DNA from: Acephala macrosclerotiorum
Lineage: Eukaryota; Ascomycota; Leotiomycetes; Helotiales; Mollisiaceae
DNA: 64,000 nt
NCBI GenBank assembly: GCA_014904845.1
Contig: MU119315.1
Coordinates: 62,001-126,000, forward strand
Direction of reading: 5' to 3'
Shown: piece by piece, positions 12,928-23,695 of the stretch
Layout: each line of letters opens with the position of its first letter
Numbering within the stretch: position 1 is the first letter of the stretch
Notes under the pieces: model-generated
Seen by the model: the letters and a program-made list of their open reading frames with translations, nothing else
The model's database searches: none
Told to the model about the DNA's origin: nothing
Translations under genes and position numbers: made by a program

Positions 12928-13310
12928 ATGAAATCAATAATTAATAATTATAAATAATAATTGGGTATATTATTAAGTAATTTATTTTTTATTTTTTATT
13001 TTTATTTTTATTTTTTTTTATTTTCACTATATAAATTAATTATAATTTCAAAAATTATTATTTTATTTTAATATTTATAATAAATGTAATTTATAATTTT
13101 TATAATCGTTTTAAATAAAAAATTATTATTATTATTTAATAATTAAAATTCGTTTAATAAAATTTTATTTTTAAATCAAAAAAGATTTTTTTTTATTTTT
13201 TTTATTAATATATATTTGAACTTTATAATTAATTTAAATTGTTTACAAAATTTAAAAATAATTTATTAAAAAATTATAAAGAAATAAAAGTTCGAAGTAA
13301 ATAGAAAGAT
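12928..13310. repeat. AT-rich, RIP-like tract
   Basis: About 380 bases made almost wholly of A and T, with long TTTTA and AATAA runs. It starts just after the GH3 stop codon. The few cytosines are mostly followed by G. It looks like a short relic repeat that was heavily C-to-T mutated. No coding capacity is seen. It forms the left edge of the kinase-permease island. Confidence 0.75.
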
Positions 13311-13543
13311 AGTAGTCGTATACTAAGCGAGGTGGCTTAAGGTAGGGGGTAGCCTAAAGTGGGGGGTCCGACTTACACATTAAAAATTCTTCAAAGTCTG
13401 CCATTTATAATAAGAACCTCTCCTCAACCACTTTCTATGGCCTCTGCTCTTCCTAGGCTTCCTCAATCTCTATCTCTATCTTCATACCTGTAATCCCGCT
13501 CGCCTGGCTAGTCTACTCCGCTTTCAGAAGGTTTTAAAACGCG

Positions 13544-14837
13544 ATGGCCTCGTTAAATTCAACAGCCAGCGAGCTGACTGTCCAACTGCGGTACATTGAC
13601 CTCGCCTTGGACAACCAGAACGTTAATGAGTCTGCCTCTGAGTTGGCCTACTCAATACACCCAGAATGGCGCGAAGGTCCCGGCAAAATTGAAATAATCA
13701 GGTTCACCGATGGCATCACGAATACTGTAAGTCCCTGAATCAAGCCACGCACCTGCGCTTATGCTTCGTCCTCAGCTGCTTAAAGTCGCTAAATACGTCC
13801 CCGGAAAATCCCAAACTGAGGTCGATCGAGAGTCTGTACTTTTGCGTGCGTATGGCAGCAATACTGAAATCCTTATCGACCGCGATCGAGATGCTAGATC
13901 ACATGCTTTATGCGCTAAGCGTGGATTGGCCCCCCCTTTGCTCGCAAGATTCAAAAACGGGCTCATGTACAGGTATATTATTGGTCGGGTCTGTACTCCT
14001 CAAGACCTCATCAACGAGCCTGTATGGAGGGCTGTGGCTAAACATCTCGGCGAGTGGCATGCGCGGTTACCCATCGACTCGGTGGCCGGGTTCGTCCACC
14101 TCCCTGATAGTCGCGGCGCTAACAGCGCAAAATCTCAATCCGCTGAATCTTGTTTCGATATTTCCTGCAGATCGCCAGTTCCGAACATTTGGTCGGTAAT
14201 GCAAAGATGGATTGATGCCCTACCTTGCGGCACTCCTGGACAAAAAAGTCGGAAAGAAATGCTCCGGATCGAACTAGATCGATCCTTTCGGGATCTTGAC
14301 AACCAGAGAGGTCCTGGATCCCGAGGATTTGTTTTCGGTCACTGTGATCTCGTTAGCGCCAATATCGTTATGCTTCCTAAGGACACCGTTAATAGTACGG
14401 CGGACGAAGACGTCAGGGTCTCTTTCATCGACTATGAGTATGCCACACCATGTCCAGCTGCTTTCGATATTGCCAACCATTTTGCTGAATGGGGTGGCTA
14501 TGAATGTGATCACAAAATGCTGCCAACTAAGTCTATACGCCGTCAGTTCCTCAAGGATTACCTTCAATCCTACAAAGCCCACTGCGGCACGCTTATTTCC
14601 GACGAAATGCCCGATGTGTTATTTGAAGAAGTTGATCGATACCGCGGCATGCCTGGCTTCTACGGAGGTCTTTGGGCTTTAATTCAGGCCAGCATTTCGC
14701 AAATCGATTTCGATTATGCCTCATTGGCCGAAGTTCGCCTGGGTGAATATTTTGCATGGAGGGCGGAAGAGAACGGAAGCAGGGCCAAAGAAGGCAAAGT
14801 TATGCCGCTTCGTGAGCGGAGGTGGGCAGATACTTGA
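13544..14837 (+). CDS. Choline/ethanolamine kinase-like protein (probable ethanolamine kinase)
   Basis: Predicted cytoplasmic kinase that phosphorylates ethanolamine or choline with ATP, the first step of the Kennedy pathway. Two exons, 13544-13726 and 13776-14837, with a 49-base intron (GTAAGT...TCAG), join in frame to give 414 residues. The C-terminal half has the kinase core: the catalytic Brenner-type motif FGHCDLVSANIV (H-x-D-x4-N, about residue 247) and the metal-binding segment FIDYEYATPCPAAFDIANHF (about 277), followed by FAEWGGYECD. The N-terminal half has the expected helical lobe with KVAKYVPG and MYRYIIGRVCTPQDL. The ethanolamine-over-choline preference is a judgement from overall resemblance only. 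It faces a permease gene (15249-17030) and lies between two AT-rich tracts. The frame is intact. Confidence 0.85.
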
Positions 14838-15248
14838 ACAGCTGCCGGCTATCGCAGGGATGGCTATAGGATCTAGTTAGCCTCATGGAACATAAAAGAT
14901 TACCTGGGTTTTGCTCCATCTAAAGCGAAAGTTAAAGGGATGGGCAATCGGAATTTCAGGCTCCTAGGCCCCCCTTCGGCCTGATCGAAATTTATAAATT
15001 CGTATCTCGTTATTTATACGTCAAACTAGCTATCGCTCATAAACCAGACCCTGATATTGGACAATTTGTTATTAGGTGTCAAATAGGAAACAGATCATTA
15101 CAGCAGTATGTAGAAGTCATATTGATATTGGCCTTCTCTATATTCGAACTATCCAACAGGGGAGAAAATAGAAATGAAGTCAAGTAATAGGAGAAAAAGA
15201 AAAGAAAAGCAGCTACAGCAACCTCCCTTCCGGGTAGTGATCACAATA
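14838..15248. other. Convergent 3' intergenic spacer
   Basis: About 410 bases between the stop codons of the convergent kinase and permease genes. It should hold both 3' UTRs. No other element is seen. Confidence 0.4.
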
Positions 15249-17030
15249 TTATGCGGCAGCTTCACTCTTGCTGGTATTGACTCTCTTCTCGTTTTCCTCC
15301 AATGAGCCTATAACTCTTTTTTCGTGGATTATGGCTTCAATTATTGGGCCGCTGTAGAATTTTTTGCCGCTAGAGTACCAGTAAACTGCGGCACAAAGCA
15401 GAATGAAACCCAGGAAAGCAATCGCGTAGTTCATATTGTTCGCTGTAACGGGCCGGACAGTGGGTAGGATAAAGATAATGGACACGAAGAATGTCCAGAT
15501 GCACGTCAAAACATTGACAATGGGGGAGAGCCTACCCATATGCCATGGACCAGGCTCGAATTTGCCAAAGGCCAGCTTACAGAAGATGGGGATGGCATAC
15601 GACCAGTCAAGGGCAATAGCGCAAACGCTAAATACACCAGCAATTGCGATGTAGGACCCGAGGGCGATCAAATTAATGGCGATACACCAGAAGATACTGA
15701 TCCAGACGGCGTATAACGGCGTACCAGTAAAACGGTTGATCTTTTTCCAAATGTTGGAGAACGGTAGCAAGCGATCGCGAGAGTACGTAAACACTGTTCG
15801 TGCCAACGCTTGCGTGGCGGTAAAGGAGCCGAACTGCAGGATAACGAAGGCCGCTACAGTAAATAAAATACCGGCGCCTTTACCAAGTGAGTTGTAGTAA
15901 ATCTGAACAACCGGCTGATAGATCGGTGAGGCGAGAATTTCAGCGGGATCGCCCATGCAGAATACGAGTACAACGTTGAACAGCCAGCCTACGACATAGG
16001 TACAAAGTATGGCAAAGAAGAGAGCTCGCGCAGCTTTAATTTGAGGTTCGTTAATTCTATTAACTTAAGTAATTGTTAAAAAGCAGTAATTTTTAGTACA
16101 TACTCTTCCGTAATGTGAGCAGTCGCATCATAATCAGTCATCGTCCAGGAGGCGGATAGGAAACCGAACAAGAAGGACCATCCAACGGGAGACCAGCCAG
16201 CGCTTCCTTCGACATGGGTAAAAACATAGCTAGCATTGTGCTTATGATTGGTTTTCGCAAGAAGAGCAATCCCGCAAGAGGTAAGGGCAACGAAATGGAA
16301 GATAACATAGACCTTGGTTATCTTTTCCATCCAGTAAGTCGATAGAGAATTGACAACACCGCTTAGAACGGTCAGCGCGGCCGCAACTCCGACTGTCTGT
16401 TTAATATTTGGGTACCATTGGAAGTCCTGGCCGATCGAAACGGCAGCTAAAAGGAGTTGGGCGGACCCATACTCGGACGAGGAGACCCCGGCAACCTGCC
16501 CCAGTAGATTAATCCATCCAACAACCCAGCTGATGGAGGGGACCCGGTCCTTTGGCGCCAGTCGAGAAATGGTATAGTATAGACCGCCGCAAGTTGGATA
16601 TGCAGACATTAATTCAGCGACTGAGGCGGCAATACACATGCATCCAGCGCCTGAAATGATCCAGCGACTGAAATGATCCAGCACCACACCACAGAAGCAG
16701 CCCCACCCGCTTCAAGAGGATACACAAAAGTTATCGTGGTACTTGCGAAGAGTCCGGATATGCTCATAGCGAAAGAGAAAGTGGAAAGGTAGCCAAACTC
16801 TCGCTTAAAGACCTAGATAGCATTAGCTCGGCTCCGTTCCACGACGCCCTTATACGTACCGGGTTATATCCAAACTGCTCAGCGAGAGCTCTATCAGCTG
16901 CACAAAGCTCATCTAGCTGCACGACCGTCTTTCTCCCTGACGCATCTTGGATTTCGATAATGCCTACGCTGTGTGTAGGTAGTTCATCTGCTTTAACAGG
17001 CCCAATACCGACGTCTTCTTTCGTAGCCAT
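15249..17030 (-). pseudogene. APC-superfamily permease (choline/GABA/amino-acid type), frameshifted by a 17-bp duplication
   Basis: A 12-helix plasma-membrane importer of the yeast Hnm1/Uga4 group. Exons read 17030-16860, 16812-16104 and 16056-15249, with 47-base introns at 16813-16859 and 16057-16103, both clean GT...AG. Family landmarks are VFKREFGYLSTFSFAMSISG, AELMSAYPTCGGLYYTISRLAP, WTMTDYDATAHITEE and FTATQALARTVFTYSRDR. Exon 2 contains a near-perfect 17-bp tandem duplication (16644-16677) in the CWIISGAGC segment. With both copies present, the upstream frame runs into a stop within about 20 codons. Without one copy, the frame is open through the whole conserved protein. It is therefore either a recent pseudogene or an assembly artefact. 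Its neighbour is an ethanolamine/choline kinase, which suggests a choline or ethanolamine substrate, but the family also transports GABA and amino acids. Confidence 0.85.
16644..16677. repeat. 17-bp tandem duplication inside the permease gene
   Basis: Two adjacent 17-base units, CCAGCGCCTGAAATGAT and CCAGCGACTGAAATGAT, differ at one base and are followed by a further CCAGC. Seventeen is not a multiple of three, so the unit shifts the reading frame of the reverse-strand permease. Confidence 0.95.
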
Positions 17031-17360
17031 TTTGCAATTTGTAGGCGATATTCGGTTTCGATTGAAGGCCAGAGAAATCTAACTCAAGTTTTGGTTGTGG
17101 TTTAACGCCGCCTGAGTTATCACGACCACGACGAAGTCGCGAGAGCAGGCGGGTGAGACGAGGTTAACAGCGAAGAGACACGTGGTGAAATGTCTGTGTT
17201 GCGTCGTTATCACGCTATGGGCGTGAGTCAAAATAGATTAAATAGTAACTTACTAGTCATGTGGCTGATATAAGTGTTTACGCCGTTATTTCGCTTGTTA
17301 CCCAAAGCAGGCTGGGCAGAGATTCCTCAGGCATCGATTCGAAATCGATTCTTATACCGC

Positions 17361-17525
17361 TTTTTTATTTTTTAAATTTTAATTATATAAATAAAATTTT
17401 ATAAATATTAAATATTTTTAATAATAAAATTAAATTCATTTTAAATTTTATTAAATAATAAAAATATATTTAAAAAAAAATTATAAAATTATTAAATTTT
17501 AATATTTTTAAATTCGAAAACCAAA
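17361..17525. repeat. AT-rich, RIP-like tract
   Basis: About 165 bases of nearly pure A and T, upstream of the permease start. It forms the right edge of the kinase-permease island. It is followed directly by G-rich sequence containing two GGGTGGGGGT runs near 17550 and 17590. No coding potential. Confidence 0.7.
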
Positions 17526-19577
17526 ATAAACTTTCGATTGCTAGTAGACGGGTGGGGGTAGTCACGGGATCTAAGGGTTTTCCACGGGTGGGGGTCGTCC
17601 CTCCCCCTCCACCCTGCGCTGCGCTAGGCAATCAGGAGCTTGCCCACATTTGAATACGAGTATAAACTTGAACTTGAACTTCTACGGTAGAAGGACGGAT
17701 TTTTGGGTGGAGGGGAGGGAGTGGAAAGAGAGGCTTATCCTGATTAGGCTAGCTCAGATAACCTTAGTTTCCTTGAGCTTTTGTCATGTCCTGATCCTCC
17801 TTGCTCCATAATATCCTAACTCCCTTCTCCCTCGCAACGCCTGCTATATCTACCGCGTCTCAAGGATCAGCACAATACACGGCATGAACCTCATAGTTCT
17901 TAAGCTTCTTTAGCAGATGAGGACGCAAATCTCAGCCCTGCGGAGGCAGGTGCAACGGCCGCAACCGCGAACCAAGATGCTGGGAGCACGACTTAAGGAC
18001 AATGTATTTGCGCAAGGTGCCATCCTACTATGTTGTAGGCTATCATGGGAAGTCATTCTGAGCCTGGCAGGTGAGACTTCAGCTCCTGAGAGAACTCTGC
18101 ACGAAGGCATGCTACCACGATGGCCACGCAAGCGGATGTCCCTAATCAGACAAGTATGGAGAGAGGTGGACAGTCGATACGGAGGACAAGATGGCGTCTA
18201 TAAGGGTTCCGAATGTTGAACAGAGACTTTTGATGATATGTCTGTGAGAGATCCCCAGGCCGACTTGAGTATTGTCGAAGCCCGACGGCTGTTGTTCGCA
18301 ATATAGAAACCTATTTGGGTAAGGAAGAAACCATGCGAAAAAGTCTTGATCGGTGGAGGTACTAAATCTATCGGAATTACATTGCGATGGAAAGAGAGGA
18401 CGAAGAATCTGCCCTGGCCGGTAGGTTGTTGATCGGGTATCGTGGCGCCAAGTCAAGAACAGCAGAGTTCAATCACCCTCATATTGGTCGTTGTTTGCAG
18501 TCTTTTTGGTAACCAAAATGTTGGTCAAAAAGTAGGTCCTTCACGCCAGAATACGGTTGGAAAGTCTGATTTCTGCTCGAATACAGACAACCATCCGACT
18601 TTCTGGAAATTTGGGACACATTTTCGATTTTTGTACTCGGAAATTCGTTCTCAAGTTTGTGGCCTCCGTTTTAGCTGGGGATGTATTATAACACATTCTT
18701 TTGCGCGGTTGTCAACACGAGTATCTTTTGAGTTTCTTGCATAAATATCTCATACCCTGCTATTTTCACACAGCCTCTCCCTCTCAAGTCACTGCTTCCT
18801 TCAATTGCTCCGAAAAACTCGATTTGTTCTGCTCGGCTGCATTGACCTAAGCCTTGGATTGGCTGCAGCTGTTCTCAATTAGGACGACTTGTGACAGTGA
18901 AGGTCACGAGCAAGTATCTCAGGGGTACGAGTAATGTCTCTCGGTTCAAATCAGATAAATCTGTGGTGCGATAAGATCACTAGTGGCTGATAGTTTTATC
19001 GAATATGGCTTCGGCGTCTCATAAGTTGCAAAAGGAGATTTGATGAAGCAAGCCCTTCAGACAAGTCTGCATACACCTATGACTGCTGTGATAATGTCTT
19101 CAAATCTTCTCAATAGACTTCTCATTCCAGTGTATCTCTTCAAAACGCTGCCTCCCAGGACATGAAGCAGACAAACTAGCCGGAAGACCCCGCGGTATCG
19201 AACTTCCTTTTCATCTTGATGTCTCGCTTTTTTCGGGCATCCAATTCAAGGGTCTACGCCTGAATCAACATTAAATTTGTGTTTCAATGACTTCCCAGGT
19301 ACAAGTATTAGCTATGTCGTCGACATGTGCCATCTGCTAATTGCAACGACCAGCCTGTGGTGGACAAGACGAAGCTCTCTCAAATCTCTCTCGCGCTCGT
19401 GTGCGTGACATCTGCCATGTCAAAATAGTCAAGTCGCCCAAAAATGCATGTAATCCGAATAATCTCATCAGGTGAACTTCTTCGACAAACAGCTGGGGTC
19501 TTTCCCACGACTAATCTTTCCGGCAGATTCTTTGTGTCATCGGCTCTCGCGGCTCCTTTCTGTTCTTCATACATTAG
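17526..19577. other. Intergenic region, no gene recognised
   Basis: Two kilobases without a supportable gene. Frames at 17917-18219 and 18142-18456 overlap on opposite strands and show no domain. The 3' end may contain the missing first exon of the cysteine-rich gene, because an acceptor-like CATTAG precedes 19578, but I could not identify its ATG or signal peptide. Confidence 0.4.
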
Positions 19578-21641
19578 GGAAATTCCTGCTACCACTGCGA
19601 CAGTAGCTGTTCAGAAACGAACATTCTAACCAAATATCTCACCACTATCTGGACCGTCGAGACCGATACCGCTACGGCGTTTTACACAACTACGACAACA
19701 CTGCCCGCCCCGATCTTTGCCGCTGGCAATGCAAAGAAACCGCCTGTGATGACGCTCAAATGTACCAAAGGCCAGGCGGCAGCTTTGATTTCTCATGCAT
19801 GCTCCTGCTTTGAGTCTGCTGTGGAAGGCACACGAACGGCGACGCAAACATCAACCACTACAACGAGTGAGTGCATTTCAGCGCCACGGTGGACGAGACT
19901 TTGCTAATCTAAGCTGGCTAGCCACTCCAATCACCACCTTCATCAAAGAAACTTCCATAAAAGAAACGACAGTAGCAGTGGCATCCGCAACCGCAGTGTA
20001 TGTGCTCCTTTCCTTACCCATATATAGGGAGAATGCTCTCTATCGCTCCAGGGCCCCACGCTTTCGCTTTCATGTATGCCAGTACTTGGTCTAGGGCTAA
20101 TCTTCTTAGTGTTCCTGACCTAGGACCCATTTGCAACCAAAGAGTTGATTTCGTAGGCACCTACCCTAATTCAATTTTAAACGTTCTATACGGCGGGGAC
20201 ACCAATGCTTGCGGTCTCAGCTGTCAACAACTTACCGGATGCATTTCCCATGTCTTCTTCGATTATTATGGACTGTGTGGGTCGTTCAACGTCCCAGTCT
20301 CAGAACTAGCTGGCGGAACAGGGTTATACACTTTCTGGGACGTCACATGCCCGCTTCCACCAGTTCATGTCCCCGTATGTGATACCCCGGGAGCTCTCCA
20401 ATCTGGAACTCAAACGCCGTACTCTACCGAAACCGGTGTGCTCGATCAAGCTGTATGCCAGGTTCAATGCATGTCCAATGGTGGGTGTTTAAGTTACTCT
20501 ATCATCAGCGGAGCCTGTGTCATATATGCAGGATATGTCTCTCAATGGCTGGACCAGACTGGATCCGGTACCATTGCATGGGACGCCTCTTGTCCAATTC
20601 TTCCCGACTACTGCGGATTCACGGGAGATTTACCTGTGGCCCCTAACGGTCCACCTCGCAAGCGTACTATACCACCGACCAAAACTCCAAATGAGCCCGG
20701 AACTCCAGCGCCATTTGCAGAGTATTGTTGGCAGCTTTGCATCGCCGATAGCCTGTGCGTGAGCTATACTTTCGACCCGGTCAACTTATTGTGTGCCTTC
20801 TATTCGCAGACCATAGTCACCATAGCAGCAATTGGCCCGACTGCTGACCCCGCTGGAATCCAATTTTACGATATCTCTTGTTCTGCACTCATCTATCCAG
20901 ACCCAGCCTGCGGTGTTTACGCTTTAACAAACGCTGCTACCACTGCGGCTTTCGTTACTACCATTGCTGCTGCCGGTACGTTAAATGAGTGCTTAGCGAA
21001 TTGCTTATACAACTGCTTGGCTATCTCGTTCTCTGTGGATCCGGGTGGTGTAGCAACTTGTTCTCTGTTCGGCCGAAATCTAGTGGCCATGGGTCTTCCT
21101 GATACTACACAGACTACAATTTGGTATGACTCTACCTGCCCTGCAATCACTCCACCTGCTCCTCTTTGCGCATACACGGCAGATCCACCATCGACACCAG
21201 CCCCAACCTTAGCTCCCTTCGCAGAGTACTGTTATCAACTGTGCTCCGTCGACCCAACTTGCGCAAGCTTCTATTTCGACCCAGTCCTCCTACAATGCGC
21301 ACTATACACAACATCCGTGGCAGTCGTTGCACCCACCCTTGATCCAAATGGAGTGCAATGACATGATATCGCCTACGCACCTCCTACGTACCAACCCAGC
21401 CTGCGGCGTCTATGCTGGTACCAACGCTGCCACCACCGCGGCTTTCGTATACAGCTTTTCTATTGGTGATTTGCAGACATGCTACTACAACTGTTTGTAT
21501 GGTTGCATCTCCTGCTCCTATAGTGTAGGAACCTGCACGCTGTATGACGAGGATCTGGCGTTCATGGTCCCGTTCCCGGATATTACTCAAATTATCATAC
21601 ACAATGATGCGGTTTGCCCTGAACCGGCGGTCCCAACGTAG
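19578..21641 (+). pseudogene. Cysteine-rich secreted repeat protein with Apple/PAN-like modules; 5' end unresolved, 3' module decayed
   Basis: Supported exons are about 19578-19866, 19922-19997 and 20095-21361, with introns 19867-19921 (GTGAGT) and 19998-20094 (GTATGT) joined in matching phase. The first part is a Thr-rich wall-protein-like segment after an ACSCFESAVEG motif, a common layout in ascomycete secreted proteins. The large exon encodes repeated modules of about 85 residues with six or so cysteines. Two are closely alike: APFAEYCWQLCIADSLC and APFAEYCYQLCSVDPTC, each followed by FDPV..LCA. The ACGVY.TNAATTAAFV unit also recurs. In the last module the frame ends at TGA (21359-21361), and the matching region is 2 bases shorter than in the earlier module. 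Homology therefore continues in another frame to 21641. I read this as decay of the last module. Function is unknown; adhesion or carbohydrate binding is only a guess from PAN-like folds. Confidence 0.55.
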
Positions 21642-22760
21642 TTGGATGTTGGTGAAATAGGAATTCTCTTCTAAAGTTTGAAAAATCTTCAAACGTCTGG
21701 GGAAAGGTTGGCTCGAAACGGTGGTGGGTTGTTACTAGATTTCTCTGTCTTATTAATCTTAGGGTTAGAACTGCTCATATTCGTATGATCGGAACATCGA
21801 TAATTGTTTGGACATTGGCAGAAGGATGTGTATTAATAGTGTATGATTAATAAACGGTCACTTGAACATTGACACGTACAACTTCACGTAGAAAGGGTTT
21901 CCTGGCCCCAATAAAATTCATGACGGAATCAAGAGATGGAAACCCCGATGGATGCCGATTCATCAGCTTGGAATGCGTCCTGATTTTTCGTGCCGCACCT
22001 TTCCTGTACTCTTTTGCCCCAGAAACATGGTTTTTTTTCTTCTCATTCAAGTCAATTTTTATTGAATACCTACGCAAGGCTTTGCTCGTTTCCCGCATTG
22101 TCTGAATAGGTGTCAGCCGAAGCGGGGTAAAGTGGGGGCCGTAGGCAAGTAAGTCTCTTCGAATATCTCCCTTCTTACATTTTCACTGATATATAATGAC
22201 TTCTCTTCCTTAATTTCATCGCTCGTATCCACAGTATGCACCTGAGGATTTCCAAAAATTCTCTCTAGCCATCTTCACCCAAGCTCACAGTCGCTGGTCC
22301 ACCTATCCTCGGACTACCCCGCCATAGCACATGCTACATACTACTGCACGAACGGGAATGTTACACCAGAACACAAACTTCCAATCATCTCCCCTCTGAT
22401 GACCAGCACATGTCGAGACTGAACTTTTGCAGTTCTTTGGCCAATGACGAAGCTCGTGCGACCCCGAATCTGACGAGCTGAACATCGCATGCATCACGGC
22501 TCAGCCCACCAAAAACTTGGCCAACCTGGATGGGAGCTAGATACAAGAAGCAAGTGTTTCCCTTTATCTTCGAATATAGTGACGTCTGAGGAAGTCTGGT
22601 GTTTGAATAATCCCAAAATCTGCTTTGCATTCCTGAGACTTCCGAATCAGCATTCCGCCATCTCAATATTGTCCTGGATATCTTTCTTCCCCTCTAAGAC
22701 ACTGTACAAGCTGCAAATTACCTCCACGGCCTCTTCTCAAAGACCTTCCCCAACTTCACG
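21642..22760. other. Intergenic region upstream of the peroxidase
   Basis: No supported gene. A forward frame at 22489-22971 covers the peroxidase start in another frame and is a shadow. A C/T-rich stretch before 22761 is consistent with a fungal core promoter. Confidence 0.4.
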
Positions 22761-23695
22761 ATGTCTACAGAAAATGCTCCAGCAGGTCACCCTCCCATCG
22801 ACTGGTCAAAGTGGGAACCAGCAGGAGAAGGCGATGGTACGCAACCCCAACAATCCCCTCCAAAACCCAATTACAAAAATGCTAACAACCACCAGTCCGC
22901 TCACCATGCCCAATGATCAACGCCCTCGCAAACCACCATATCCTCCCCCACTCCGGCAAAGGCATAACTAAGGCCATGGCCGTTGAAGCCCTCACTACCT
23001 CCATCAACCTCGACTCGGGAATAGCCAACGTGTTCGCCGCCGTCGCCGTAACCGCCAACCCAGACCACTCCTCTCACGCCTTTGATCTTGACCAAGTTGA
23101 CAAACACGGGTTGATTGAACACGATGTCTCTCTCAGTCGAAATGATGTTGCGTTTGGAGATAATCATAGCTTCAATAAGGAGATTTGGGAGGATATGTTG
23201 AAGAGTTATGGGGAGGATACGGAGACGAGTTTTGCGACGGTGAGTAAGGCGAGGTATGAGAGGGTTGCGGCGTGTAAGAAGGCGCATGCGGATGCGAAGA
23301 AGGAGTTTGGGTACGGTATCAAGGAGTTTATTTTGAGTTATGGGGAGTCGGCGCTGTTTTTAGGGATTTTGGGGAGTCCGCAAGACGGGAAAATACCCCT
23401 GGAGTATTTGAAGGTCCTGTTCCGTAAGTTCATCTCAAGCCAGCTTTGCACAAATTGGACATTTCAAGGCAAGAACTGACATGATCACGCAGAAGAAGAA
23501 CGAGTCCCGTATAACGAAGGCTGGAGACCAATAGAGCAGCCACTTACGCAGATGAACATGAATCATCTGATCTTCAGTCTAATCAAGGCGAATGAGCATA
23601 AAGCCGCTGAAGCTGAGGATGTTGGGTTGGGAACGGTGCATGCTGTGCAAGCTGCGGTGACGAGCATAATGCCTTCGTACTGCACGATTATGTGA
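22761..23695 (+). CDS. Heme-thiolate peroxidase (chloroperoxidase / short unspecific peroxygenase family)
   Basis: Family enzymes use H2O2 to oxidise, hydroxylate or halogenate organic substrates through a cysteine-ligated heme. Exons 22761-22836, 22896-23423 and 23493-23695, with GT...AG introns in phase, give 268 residues, the length of the short group. The Pro-Cys-Pro heme-ligand motif RSPCPMINALANH is formed right after the first splice (Cys30), followed by HHILPHSGKGIT. The second family motif, EHDVSLSRND, sits at residues 100-109 and supplies the magnesium and acid residues. No signal peptide is seen, so an intracellular location is likely, in contrast to many secreted peroxygenases. 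The TGA at 23693 is followed by about 44 further open codons in the same frame (to 23827). The true C-terminus could therefore be longer if that stop is an error. Confidence 0.88.

Noticed and set aside
17320..17360. Near-palindrome ATCGATTCGAAATCGAT beside an AT tract as a transposon end
   Set aside because: It is imperfect, and no matching inverted end or target duplication was found on the other side of the tract.
17910..18456. Overlapping frames on both strands
   Set aside because: No recognisable family and mutually exclusive; nothing favours either strand.
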